Source: Paroedura picta
Lineage: Eukaryota > Chordata > Lepidosauria > Squamata > Gekkonidae
NCBI RefSeq assembly: GCF_049243985.1
Contig: NC_135372.1
Location: forward strand, 98,385,318-98,449,317
Length of the DNA stretch: 64,000 nucleotides
Direction of reading: 5' to 3'
The notes below the pieces were generated by a model, which worked only from the letters and a program-made list of their open reading frames with translations, was not told where the DNA came from and did not search any database. The translations under genes were made by a program, and so were the position numbers. This document shows positions 23,301-34,525 of the stretch, piece by piece. Position 1 is the stretch's first letter, and every line of letters starts with the position of its first letter.

Positions 23301-26300
23301 CTGTGAGAATGGAACTGTACAGTATGCTAGACACAAGACTGCACTAAAGGCACTCCCTCTTCCCCTCTAAAGAAATTATCACCATGTGTTGTAGTATTTT
23401 GCATGTGCCTAACTCTCTGCCCCATTATTTTTGCTGCTGGTGGGGAAAGCACCATGGTGTGGTGATTAAGAGCGGCGATTTCTATTTTGACAAGCTAGGT
23501 TTGATTCCCCGCTCTTCCACATGCAGCCACCTGAATGACCTTGGGCTCGTCACAGTCACTGTTCTGATTGAGCAGTCCTGTCTCACCTACCTCTCAGGGT
23601 GCCTGTTGTGGGGAGAAGAAGAAAGGTGATTGTAAGCTGCTTTGAGATTTCTTTGGGCAGTGAAAAGCAGGGTATAAAAACCAACTCTTCTTCTGCATTA
23701 TGATGTCATGTTTATGAGGCAGAGAGAGAAAACATGAGATGTTGTTTTGCTGTCCATCTAATACGTGCCATTGGTTTATCTCAGTAGATTGCCTCAGTGT
23801 TATGCTGGGGTGATAACAGAGTGACAAGGGTTTGCTGCTGTGACTGAATTTCTGTTTCCAATTGTAGCACCTGTGACTAACCAGCCTGTGACCCCAAAAG
23901 CCCTGACAGCTGGACAAAACAAGCCTCACCCATCCCACATCCCAAGTCATTTCCCAGAATTCCCAGATCCTCACACTTACATCAAGACACCAGTAAGTTG
24001 ACCCAGCTTCCAAAAAAGTGATCTCATGTTGTCAACTTTAGTATTAACTGTAACAGAAATGGGCTCCCCAGCAGGTGTTTTAATACAAGGTTATATAATG
24101 AGTTGTAGCCCAGCCTTTTGCAGTCCACATTGTACTAGCAGCTACTGGACTTTTCATCTGAGGCTTGCATGAAAGGTTTTGGCTGCCTGTCCTGTGAATG
24201 ACAATCATCCAGGACAAGATCGGGCTGGATAGCCTCTAGTGAACATGATCATTGCAAGTTTAAGATTGTACATAGTCATAATTGCCTCTCTCTCTCTTCT
24301 GCCTTTCAGACTTACCGGGAGCCTGTCCAGGATTACCAGATCCTACGAGAAAAGGCTGCCTCCCAGAGACGAGATGTTGAAAGAGCTTTGACCCGCTTCA
24401 TGGCTAAGACAGGAGAGACACAGAGTCTTTTTAAGGATGATGTCAGCACCTTCCCTTGTAAGTGATTCTAAATTGCAGTCAAACAGGTAGTAGAGTGCAT
24501 TGTGATTCTAAGTAGGATGCTGTGTGGTTAGATCTGAATTTGATACAGTGGGATAAACCAGTCTGTAAATTACAAAGCCATTTATTACTTACCAAATACA
24601 ATTTCTCACCACAGGTTCTTGCAGCTAAAAAGGCTGTACACAATCTCAAAATGACTTTGCTATATCAAAATAAATCAACAATTAGTATAGTGTTGCTATA
24701 ATATAAATTGTATTCTCATATGACCTATAATAATTGGCTTTAGCACAAAATAAAAGATATGCCTCAACTTTCTACTGGCAACCTTGGGGATAGTCATGAT
24801 ATCTCGCAGTTTTGTAACCCCAGTTAGGTGCGGAGGTAAATCCATTTTGAGACTGAACAGCTTTTTTAGCTGCAAGAACTCGTCTTGATAAGTTGTATTT
24901 GGTAAGCTAAGTAATGAATGTTGTTCCTTATATTTATTTTTAATTTTTGTACTTTATAGTCATAAGATTGTTGATTTCATGTATTTTTCATAGGTGTGGC
25001 AACTGATGAAGTTCTGTATGAAACTGGATGTCTGTTCTGTGAAACCACTGCCTTTTTAATCATTTCTTTTGTGAAAACCAAGAATCACACAGAGACAACC
25101 TTGGACTTCTTAAGCACTCTTGCATTTTATTATAAATGGATGGATGGACTAGGTTATCCAATGTATTCTGATTTGTTTGCCATGTGGTTAGATTGGGCCT
25201 TGACTTGCTATTTGGAAAAAATCACTTAAACAGCCTTACGATGTGACACAGTGTTCCATCAAACTGATATCCAACTTTTCCAATAACAAAGTCAATGAAA
25301 GGTATTAAAAAAACAGTGACCATTAATGAGTTACTCAGGTCTTCTTATGCCCAGATTTAAAAAATTAAGATTTGGGAGCAGGATAAAATAGATGTATTTT
25401 AATGAATGATAAGTGCATATAGAAGTATGGTAGCTTGTAATGGCTAAGATGCTCTACTTCAGGTCAGGAGTTATCTTCAGACCTCTGTATCTGATTCTAC
25501 ACATTCTGACTTTGTCTTCAGTGATAGCTGCCAGGCCTTTTGCAATTCCCTACTTGACAGCTCTGCTTCCCTCTGAGCTGGAAATGCAGCAGATGGAAGA
25601 GACAGATTCATCGGAACAAGATGACCAAACAGACACAGAGAATCTCCCCATTCACGTGAGCACGGTAGAGCCTTAGAAGCAGTGTTCAATTCAGTGTACT
25701 GTTATTTCTCAATCCCTGTAAATTCCATATTAAATGGTCTCCAAAGTTTATAAAAAAAATTTAGCTGGAAGATATTGGGCATATAAATTTCATTTGCATA
25801 ATCCTTCAGAATAAACCTGGAGACTGATGGTAGGCAGTGTGGTTTCTCACCATAAGAGAAAAAGGGCCAGTGGAACCCCAATTTTGATGATTTTCTTTTT
25901 TGCATCATTTTGAAAAAGTCTGTAAAACTGTAGAGGGGGTTGGTGTTGAGGGTGACAAGGAAATATATATCTGTTGACAAAACAACTGATCCAGTGCTAC
26001 CTCACTTTGCTTTGGCTGCCCATAGCTATCACTTAGGGAAAGATGTCATCCACATTCTGCCCCAACCTGGAGCAAACGGCATTGGCAGGCAATAAAACTG
26101 GACTGTAAAAGGCAGGAAGTGTTGGCCTGTTTCCCCAGGTAATAGATCCGTTTCCTATTTCCAATTGAAGGCAGAGGGAGGTTCTTGTTTTTCTCCATTA
26201 ATATTGTCATATAGCTATCAGTGATTGATGATATGTTATTATTCACACTCAGTATGGAATCTCTAATTTTCTTGGGTCTTAGTGAAGAAGACCTTTAAAG

Positions 26301-26952
26301 TAAAAATTTTATTTGCACCAAAACATCGTTAAATTAAATAAACAGTGGGTGTTAAACAAGCTTGGGAAATGTGCAAATGAGTGTAGGGCAGGCTCCCCTA
26401 ACCCAGCAGATTCTCCTCATATGTTCCTTTGCTGATTATTTTTGCATCAAAAACTCAGTGCAGTGCTACTTAGCTTTCCATTTCAGCAATGGAATTGGCT
26501 TCATAAGGAGGTGGTGAGCTCCCCCCTCACCTGCAGTGCTCAAGCAGCAGCTGGACAGATATTTATCCTGGATGCTTTAGGCTGATCCTGCATTAAGCAG
26601 GGGGTCCAGCTAGATGGCCTGTATGGCCCCTAACAACTCTATGATTTTAGCGTAGGAAGAATTTCCTGTTACCCAGCAGGGGACACTCTACTCCCTGAGT
26701 TGCCAAAATGTTAATTATTTGTATGTTCTGAAATTCTTCCATTTTATTTCTTGTGTACCAGTATTCTTCAGCCTTGAATTTCACACCATTTGTAACTTAT
26801 CTTGCCAGGATGACTCCGGAGCTGAGAAGGAGAATGCATCAGTACTACAGCACAACACATCTATGACCGGCAGCCGAAATGGAGAGGAGAACATGATAGA
26901 CAATCCCTACCTCCGCCCAGTAAAGAAACCTAAGATCCGCAGGAAGAAGTGA
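17397..26952 (+). CDS. TAF8: TAF8, transcription initiation factor TFIID subunit 8 (8 coding exons)
   Basis: Coding exons: 17397-17438, 19202-19358, 20787-20885, 22909-22971, 23868-23992, 24310-24457, 25522-25664 and 26809-26952. They join in frame to about 306 residues, close to the roughly 310 of human TAF8. All introns are GT/AG. The histone-fold domain spans about residues 28-105 (ADNYFLARRRTLQVVVSSLL, then AGFESAEKAAVETMTEM, then SYISEIGRSAKSFCEHTAR). A proline-rich conserved part follows (VTNQPVTPKAL, FPEFPDPHTYIKTPTYREP), then an acidic stretch (MEETDSSEQDDQTDTEN). The protein ends in a basic nuclear-import-type tail (KKPKIRRKK). The family protein pairs with TAF10 through the histone fold, contacts TAF2 and helps assemble TFIID in the nucleus. 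Exon 2 has a tandem CAGCAG-like acceptor (alternative start 19199, adding one Gln). Exon 7 has two donors nine bases apart (25655 or 25664); I chose 25664 because IHVST then aligns with other vertebrates. The start ATG sits in a GC-rich, TATA-less promoter. Confidence 0.95.
20094..20691 (+). mobile_element. Old L2 LINE 3' fragment in TAF8 intron 3's upstream neighbour
   Basis: Located in TAF8 intron 2. It retains L2-like blocks: an ATGATGACACCCAGCTCTCT run (the D-D-T-Q-L active-site area), GTGCAGAATGCAGCAGATGA, and the tail TGTAAACTGTCCTGAGCATG followed by AATAAATAAA. It has many frame breaks and is clearly older than the copies at 10.7 and 34 kb. Confidence 0.65.
21410..22485. repeat. Large inverted-repeat (foldback) element in TAF8 intron 3
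   Basis: The two halves are reverse complements of each other. AACTCACCCAGGAAGGTCAG and GAGGAGGCTGGTGGCAGAGA at 21690-21737 mirror CTCTGCCACCAGCCTCCTCC and CTGGCCTCCTGGGTGAGTTC at 22037-22080. Further out, CTTGTGCAAAGTTTAAAGGG (21531) mirrors a diverged CTTTAAAATGTAAAGGAATT region near 22240. The arms are several hundred bp long and diverged, with a unique GC-rich centre. The frames across it are not genes. It resembles a foldback or long-TIR DNA element; the family is unknown and the outer ends are approximate. Confidence 0.6.
23448..23695 (+). repeat. tRNA-derived SINE (plus strand) in TAF8 intron 4
   Basis: The head has a tRNA-like promoter: box A-like GTGTGGTGATTAAGAGCGGC, then box B-like GGTTTGATTCCCC. 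A core with TGACCTTGGGCTCGTCACAG and TCACCTACCTCTCAGGGTGC follows, and the tail is AACTCTTCTTCT. The head and core are reminiscent of MIR-type tRNA SINEs. Reverse-oriented copies occur at 33650-33890, 48391-48672 and 52368-52550. Confidence 0.75.
24579..24920. repeat. MITE-like inverted-repeat element in TAF8 intron 6
   Basis: The left arm, 24579-24637 (CATTTATTACTTACCAAATA, then GGTTCTTGCAGCTAAAAA), is mirrored by the right arm, 24857-24920 (TTTTTTAGCTGCAAGAACTC, then GTATTTGGTAAGCTAAGTAA). The arms are about 60 bp with few differences, separated by about 220 bp of AT-rich DNA without coding capacity. No target duplication is certain and the family is not assigned. Confidence 0.65.
26485..26646 (+). 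mobile_element. CR1 LINE 3' tail in TAF8 intron 7
   Basis: It retains GGAGGTGGTGAGCTCCCCCC, then TTTAGGCTGATCCTGCATTA, AGCAGGGGGTCCAGCTAGAT and an AACTCTATGATTTTA end. It is diverged from the young CR1 at 53-56 kb but the same 3' structure. It lies about 160 bp upstream of exon 8. Confidence 0.85.
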
Positions 26953-29900
26953 ACTGGGGCAACCTGACAAGATGGACTAAATTAGAGACAGCCTTGGGCT
27001 TCTTGAGTGGTCCCTTTGCTGATGTGGCACAGGAAAGGCAGAACTGTACTGCTGGTTTGATTGACAGATGGCAAGGTGTTCTTTTCCACTGGAACTTTTT
27101 TTCCCTTAGTGGTTTGTTATAAAGTATACAAAGGACTGAAACCCTGACTTGAAAGCACGTGAAAGACATGTATGCTGACATGTAGTCAACATGCCGTAGC
27201 TTGTGGTAACTGCAGCATCTTTTCATTCTTCAGGTGAATTTATTTTAAGGGTTGTAGACAAAACTACAGACAGTGCAGAATGCTTCCTTCCATTTCACCA
27301 GGCATCACACAACCACATGAGACCTGTCCCTTCTTTTCAAGCCATCTGCCTTTTGTTTCTGTTGCTGTCCCTGGGATTCAAACTGTGCTAAATATGGTGG
27401 GTTTGGATGAGATGTGGCCTAGTGAGCTGGTGAGATACCAACAGTTGTGCCTTAGCAAAAACTGGGACTGCATAATTCTTATCTTTCTCAAGGGCTGCAT
27501 AATTCTTATCTTTCTCTTCTCCAATGCCCTTGGAGTTGCAGCGTCATGCTAGGAGAGTTGTGAGAGGAACTACAGCAGTGGCTTGATTAAAAGGAAAACC
27601 TTTCACCAGACCTGCCAATGACTGTGCTTGAAAGCAAATTCTAGAAGATGTCCACTTAAAGTATAGTTATATGTCAGTAGATTGGTAGTGGCTGCTCTGC
27701 CCTCGACTGGCTGAGAATTCCTTGTGAGCTTTTGAACCTTGTGCCTGCACTTTGTAGCTCAGAGTCTTACATTTTTACTCTCCTTATGTCTACAGTGCTA
27801 TTGTTTTGCAGTATTTTCACTTGCCTCTTGCAAAGATTCTGTCTTCATGAATATGAAGACAGGTTTGGGGGAGGGTCCCCAAACCCTGACCAGGTGAATT
27901 GTCAGATGTCTCTGTATGGTATGTTATCTTTTAAAGGAATATAGCCTGTTCTTACTGGCAAAAAGTATAGTGGCTTTAACAGTAGGCTGAAGGGCAGAGC
28001 TGCAGGAAACACTTGCCTACACCTTCTAATGGCTGCATCTACATCTTAACTTACTCTGTCACTCCAGCAGTCTGTAGCACCCCCATAATACAGCAACAGC
28101 AGTTATTTCTTGATATCATCCTTTTTTCTGTGGTTTTGACATTAACACAGCACAGAATCCTTAGATGAAAACAAGTCAGAGGTCAAAATCTCATGATAGG
28201 TCAGTAGAAGATGGACACCCAGTCTTTGTGGCCCACCAGTATTTTTGCTTATTTCTTCTTTTGAAATGTAGGGTGTGCACATTGACCAGCAGTCACAGAA
28301 AATAGTGGGAAAAGACCTTGATTTCTAACATGACCGTGGCGTTTTCCCTGTTTGAAATTGAGATAAGTCCCTTCCACTGCTGCCTCCCTGGCTTCTAAGC
28401 ATAGGAAATTTGGGGTGGGGCATGGGCTCTAAGCATTAAGATTTCAGAAGGCATAGAGGGATCACCTTGAACAAGCTTCTGTCTGTATTTGTGGCTAAAA
28501 CTACTTTTCCCAAAACATGTTTTAGCTGTTAACTACTTGTCTAAAAACGTTCCAAAAGGAGAAGTGTGGTGCTTTGTGGAAAGTTAAAACTCTGGGCCAA
28601 CAGAAGCTTCTGGGCCCAACTTAATCCTTTAAAGAAGCTTTTTTCCCCCTCGCCCAGGGAAATCTTGACATCTGAAGAATCATCAGAATACTGTGTTTGC
28701 CCTGTAGATTGCTCTACCATCTGAAGTAATTGAGAAGGAAGAGAGAATATTTTGCATGTTTTCCCCCTCCAAAGAAGGAAGGGACAATATTTGCATTTTC
28801 TTTTTCTCCAGAGTTTCTGTTCCCTTTCCAAACAAAATTGTCATTCTAATGAAGCTGGAAAGAAATAAGAGTGGAAAGGCTGCCTGAAGAGCACATCCTG
28901 CTCTGGATGTTGTTAATGTTTTCTGATGATGCAAGCCAAGTTTAGGGACTCAGAAACAAGCTGTGGGACTCACACACTGGTTTCTCTCCCACCAAATATT
29001 TGAAGCCATGGTTTAGAAGCAGTCCTGCCATGTGATAACCATAGCTTATTGCCTGAACTGAACAAATGTGATATGGAAAAGCAGCTGATGTGCATTAACT
29101 GATGTGTGAAACTGTCATTCCTTTTGGTGGGGTTCATGTTTCTCTGCTCCATGCTGCAAAACCCTAACCTTTCCTTTCCCCTCCTCCCTTCCCTGGACTA
29201 CCTCTAGGAGTAACTGCAGAGCACTGTAGTTGAAAAGAAGGGTCAAGCAATACGATGTGTAGCTTCCTACCCCTCAGGGTTTACATTTTTACAAAATACA
29301 GCCATGAAGACTGCAGCCTGAAGCAAAATAGCAGTGAAGTGGGAGTGGAAGCTGCTTTTACCTTTCCATCTCTGCTGAAAACCCTCATTCTCTGGTGCTA
29401 ATTGCTATTTCCCTGGTAGAAGAGAAGGAGAGAGGCAATTTGTGGCAGTTCTCAGGAGAAAAAACTACTGGGGGGGTTAAGCTTTTTTTGCTTGATTTTA
29501 GGCTGCATACCTGGAAGATACAAAAAAATTACAGAAGATGTGTAATTTGGGGAGGTGGCTCTTCTGGTTTCTACCTTGCATGTGTTTGTAAAATACCTTC
29601 CATATGTTCAGTCTATTGTTTAGTCTATTGTTTGACCTAGTGTCAAATTGCAGTCTCAGTTCTTTGGCCCTTTGAGCTGACAAGGCTTTGTTTCCCCACT
29701 TACAGTCTTAGGCACAGCGCAAGTAGTAGTCCTTAGCACTGGGGCATTGGCAAGAAGCTGCTATAAGAGACCACTCAAGTTGTTTTCAAGTTGGTGTTTC
29801 CACTCTATGCCAAAGATCCAAAGTATATTTTGATCTTTGTAAGTGAAAGGGAGAAGACATAATTCCTCTGCATAGGGAGACTGCTTGAATCTGATGTTTG

Positions 29901-30078
29901 CAAAGTGTTGGTTCCTGTTCTATATTAATGCAGTTTAGCCCCTGTAGTACTAAGAGTCTTACTCTTTTCAAGTATTAACTGCATGTAGCGCCATGAAAAC
30001 AGAGTTATCCTCTGGGTTGGGTTTGGGCTTTGTCAACTTCTCAGTGAGTCCTTTGTGGTCCATTCACCTACTCTTGCA

Positions 30079-30084
30079 AATAAA
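30079..30084 (+). terminator. Candidate proximal poly(A) signal of TAF8
   Basis: AATAAA in CTTGCAAATAAAATATGCTG, followed by a T- and GT-rich region (TACTTTTTGTGTGC) within 30 bases, as expected for a cleavage site. Confidence 0.6.
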
Positions 30085-30864
30085 ATATGCTGTACTTTTT
30101 GTGTGCTATTGGGGTTTAATTGTAGCACCCCCCATAATACACGTGCTGATTGTTAGATTCTCTGCATAGCTGTACCACCTGTATCTTGTTCACAACCAGT
30201 AAGGAATATTACACAGATATGGTCTACCAGGCTGTGCTTTCATTCTGTCAATTCCCCCAGTTCTCTGCTCTTCTTTCTCTTATTATGCTGCATCATGTGA
30301 CATATTAGGGAATCTTTAATGTGTTCCAGGTGTGACTGTTCATTGGCTTTGCTTAAATGTTGACTGCTTTTCCGTTAGCAGTATCTCCAGCTTCTTGTAA
30401 CTTTAAGCCAATCTTCATTTTCTTTTGCTGTCTTATAATACTCCGTTGATGGAAGAAATTCTGTAATTGGATTGATGTCTCATTCACTTTGTGCCTCATC
30501 AGAGGGGTCTAAATGGGATTCAGAAATCTTGCCAAATTGGCCTTTACTCATAGGATTCTTGAAGCTGCTGATACTTTTTCTCCTATTGGATCAGTTGTGG
30601 CAGGAGTGTTTTTTTTTTGTTATAAAAATCCTCTCATGGGGAGGATTTGAAAGGCCAGGTGTAAACAGTACCCTTGGCCAAAAGATTCTAAACATGCTAT
30701 TATTAATCATGCAAATGTACTTATGTAAAAAAATGTGAATACAGACAATTGTATATATTTATACATTTATATATTTTTGGTCACAGGTTAGTTTTTTTAA
30801 CAATTTAAAAATGGTGATTTGGTACAACAATGTACAGTGAAAATAGTTTATTTTTTCAGTTCAT

Positions 30865-30870
30865 AATAAA
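30865..30870 (+). terminator. Candidate distal poly(A) signal of TAF8
   Basis: AATAAA in TTCATAATAAAATTGTGCCT, at the end of a long AT-rich stretch. The first interspersed repeat after the TAF8 coding region appears only beyond it (31396). Confidence 0.55.
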
Positions 30871-30890
30871 ATTGTGCCTGCATAAACTAA

Positions 30891-31387
30891 ACGGAGGCCT
30901 TTTAAAATTTCTTCTGTTTGCAGACAGATGCCAATTAGGAAAATGAGCAGCTATAGTCACAGTGTGGGAAGTGAGGTGTTCTCTCTCTGTCCCCGCTCCA
31001 TCTGGGAAATCTGACAAGTTGCCTAAATGCCCTTTTGGTGGAAACACATAGCAACTCTGGAGGAAATGTGAAGCCAGGGACATGGTACTGGGATGGGTAG
31101 GAGACAAGGGCCCATCCCCTGAGACACCAGTCTGGGTCAGTGTTCCCCATAACTGCTATTTACCCAGACACAGTGTTCTGGAGACTCAGCCATAATAGAT
31201 TCCTTAGTGTCTTGGCTAGTCATACTTAGGAATTTAATTGTTGCTTCCTCTTTTCGAACAACTTTCATGAAAGTTTTCTATCAATTTTATTTTTATTGTA
31301 CATTCTTATGCTCCCCTTCCTCCAATGATCTCAGGGCAACACACCTGCTTCTCCCCACAGTTTCATCCTCAAAACAGCCTTGGGATA
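30891..31387. other. Intergenic spacer after TAF8
   Basis: No gene or repeat was recognised. This is the first part of the interval between TAF8 and the chitinase cluster. Confidence 0.4.
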
Positions 31388-31395
31388 GGTTAGGC

Positions 31396-31988
<593 letters not shown>

Positions 31989-32766
31989 GGTTAGATTGAG
32001 GCAGAGAAAGATAAACCCAAGATCACCCACTGAGCTTTCAGTGCATAGTCGGGGTTTGCCTAGATTCTCCTTTGTGAAATGCCCATTGTAAAGCATCACA
32101 TCTAACTTTCGGTCATGAAGGAAACGACCTTGGTAGCCTTGTTTGATCAGAAATATAAATTTTGTAAGTAAATAAGGATTTTAAACTGGAACCAATGTCA
32201 GATCTTGAATAGAAATCTAATTGTAACTCCAAAAAGTTCTGAGCTTCTTTCTGGTTGGGTCTGAATCTAAATACATATCTGGAAGCAAGTAAAAGAAATT
32301 TGCCTCTATCAACATGTTCTCAGGATCAAGAGTTATTTTTTAAATCTATCTTTTCCTGAACCTTAGGCTAGATAAAGCTTAAATGTAGTCCCTTGCATTA
32401 TCATTTAAGGAAACGATAACTGATAACGGATAAATGATAACCTATGTTCCTAACAACAGAAGCGAATGGTATAGTTCTGTAAGATCAGATCTGTCAATTG
32501 TGGAGCTGTTCCTGTAATTTTGCAGTTTGGTTATCTGGTCTCAGAGTAAACTAAATGAATTCAGTGAATATGCTGACATCTGTTTTTAGAGCAAACTGCT
32601 TTTAGATATGAAACTGATTGCAGATCTGGCACACAAAGCAGCCCCTCGCTGTACACTAGGGAATATGAACTGCAGGATAAAGAGACTTTACAAAGTGAAA
32701 GAGAAAATGGTCCAGGTGAAGAAAAGGTATTATTAGAAAACATCCCACACTGATAATACCTTAAAG

Positions 32767-32902
32767 CAGGGGTAGTCAACCTGTGGTCCTCCAGATGTTC
32801 ATGGACTACAATTCCCATGAGCCCCTACCAGCAAATGATGGCAGGGGCTCATGGGAATTGTAGTCCATGAACATCTGGAGGACCACAGGTTGACTACCCC
32901 TG
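32767..32902. mobile_element. Near-perfect palindromic hAT MITE, 136 bp
   Basis: It starts CAGGGGTAGTCAACCTGTGG, and its end is the exact reverse complement. The two arms are identical for about 60 bp, with a loop of roughly a dozen bases around CAGCAAATGATGG. Perfect 8-bp direct repeats CCTTAAAG flank it (32759-32766 and 32903-32910), which is diagnostic of hAT insertion. Each arm contains GGACTACAATTCCCATGAGC, whose first part matches the ZNF143/THAP11 element. A diverged shorter relative lies at 41255-41340. Confidence 0.9.
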
Positions 32903-33330
32903 CCTTAAAGGCTTAATATAATTGCCAGAGAAAGGAGAACCAGTGTGACGGCACTGTCAAACTAGGATCAGGGAATGTCAGATCTCTCAATGCTGTTGTG
33001 ACCTTGGTCCAGTCACTCTGCCTACCTAACAGGGTGGCTGTGGCAGTGAAGAAGAGAGAACCATTGTGAGAACTCTGGAGGAAAGGCAGGATTATGGGAT
33101 TGATAAAACGGAGGTAGGATGTCTGTTTGCTTGGTATACTAACTGCTTCAATATTTTTCCCTGTTTAAGTTAGCTATTTCCACTTGCTAGTAGGTGTTAT
33201 TCAGTGATGAGCTTTGGGATCAGTCTTGTTATAAGGATCCAGAATAGAGGCCCAGAATAAAACAAAACAATGGCTATCCAGCTGATGATTTACTCCAAAC
33301 TGAAGCTGTTACTCTTGCCCTCACCTGCAC

Positions 33331-33526
33331 AGCCTAAGCTAGCCTGATCTTGAAAGCTAAGCAGGGTCAGCTCTGGCCAGTGTTTGGATAAGAGACCTGC
33401 AAGGATTAGCAGGATCATGATGTGGAGTCAGGCAGTGGCAAACCACCTCTGAATGTCTCTTGCATTGAAACCCTACAGGTCTGCCATAAGTCAGCTGTGA
33501 CTTGGACAGTAACTTCCACCACCTCC
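33331..33526 (+). repeat. 5S-rRNA-derived SINE (plus strand)
   Basis: CTTGAAAGCTAAGCAGGGTC, then a CAGTGTTTGGATAAGAGACC block, match the box A to box C part of 5S rRNA. They are followed by the SINE body (GGCAGTGGCAAACCACCTCT, then GCCATAAGTCAGCTGTGACT). The deletions relative to 5S rRNA show it is a SINE copy. Confidence 0.8.
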
Positions 33527-33649
33527 CCCCCTTCTCAGACTGTCACATAAACTTGAGTGACAGTCTCAAGGCATTCATAATCATAGCAAGTCTTATGGAG
33601 AGTTGTGGAATGTTCTTCACATTAAAACTCAGTGCTCTTAACCAAGAAA

Positions 33650-33890
33650 AAAAGAAGTGTTATATGCCGCTTTTCTCTACCCGAAGGAGTCTCAAAGTGG
33701 CTTACACCTTCCCTTTCCTCTCCCCACAACAGACACCCTGTGAAGTAGGTGAGGCTGAGAGACCCCTGATATTACTGCTCGGTCAGAACAGCTTTCTCAG
33801 GGCTGTGGTGAGTCCAAGGTCCAAGCAGGCTGCATGTGGAGGAGGAGCGGGGAATCAAACCTGGCTCGCCAGATTAGAAGCATTTTCTAA
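33650..33890 (-). repeat. tRNA-derived SINE (minus strand)
   Basis: It reads TATATGCCGCTTTTCTCTAC, CCGAAGGAGTCTCAAAGTGG and GGGAATCAAACCTGGCTCGC, the reverse complement of the SINE family seen at 23448-23695. It is truncated at its tRNA-like head. Confidence 0.75.
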
Positions 33891-33944
33891 CATTAAAATA
33901 TATGACCAATCTGCTGTGACACTTTTCAATCTGCTGTGATACCA

Positions 33945-34525
33945 TTCTCCACCAACTGCAGTGGCTGCCAGTTGAATTCTGGATCAGGCTAAAGGTTCCG
34001 GTAATTACCTTCAAGGCCATACACGGTCAGGGCCCAGTATACCTGAGGGACTGCCTCCCTGCCTATGCCCCCAAAAGATCTCTACAGTCCCTGGCCCTAA
34101 AGAAGTCCGCCTGGCCTCGACCAGGGCCAGAGCATTCTCTGTTCTGGCCCCCACCTGGTGGAATGAGCTCCCAGAGGAGATCAGGGCCCTGATGGAGCTT
34201 AAACAGTTCCACAGGGCCTGCAAAAAGGAGCTCTTCTGCCAGGCATTTGGTTGAGACCAGGTACAACCAACAGCAACTGAAGGGCCCCTGCTCCCCTCCC
34301 TCCCAGAACTCCACCAGAGTGCTCTGGACCTGTTTGCACTGCTGCATTGTTGCATTGCTTACACTATTTATATTGTTAAAACTATCAGTTATTAATATTA
34401 TCGTACGATTATTCATATGTTATAGATTGTTTCATGTATTGTTTATATGTTCCAAGTAAACCGCCCTGAGCCTCTGGGGAGGGCGGTATATAAATATAAT
34501 AAATAAATACATAAATACAAATAAT
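33945..34525 (+). mobile_element. L2 LINE 3' end
   Basis: It encodes the L2 C-terminus in frame: CSTNCSGCQLNSGSG-like start, then YLRDCLPAYAPKRSL, LASTRARAFSVLAP, WWNELPEEIRAL and CKKELFCQAFG. The untranslated tail has GTAAACCGCCCTGAGCCTCT and GGGCGGTATATAAATATAAT, then AATAAATAC repeats. It is closely related to the copy at 10690-11240, so this is a relatively recent subfamily. Confidence 0.8.

Larger units (their letters stand above)
26953..30890 (+). other. TAF8: TAF8 3' untranslated region (inferred)
   Basis: After the TAF8 stop codon there are about 3.9 kb with no transposon that I could identify, unlike the rest of the window, and no coding potential. Canonical AATAAA signals are at 30079-30084 and 30865-30870. 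Just upstream of the second, TGTATATA at 30750-30757 is a Pumilio-type recognition sequence within a very AT-rich stretch. A long 3' UTR is inferred; the real end must come from transcript data. Confidence 0.6.

Noticed and set aside
23448-23560. Possible tRNA gene (box A- and box B-like sequences)
   Set aside because: It is the head of a SINE with reverse copies elsewhere in the window; it lacks a foldable complete cloverleaf.
33331-33420. Possible 5S rRNA gene
   Set aside because: It has deletions and a SINE body attached, and similar diverged copies occur elsewhere.
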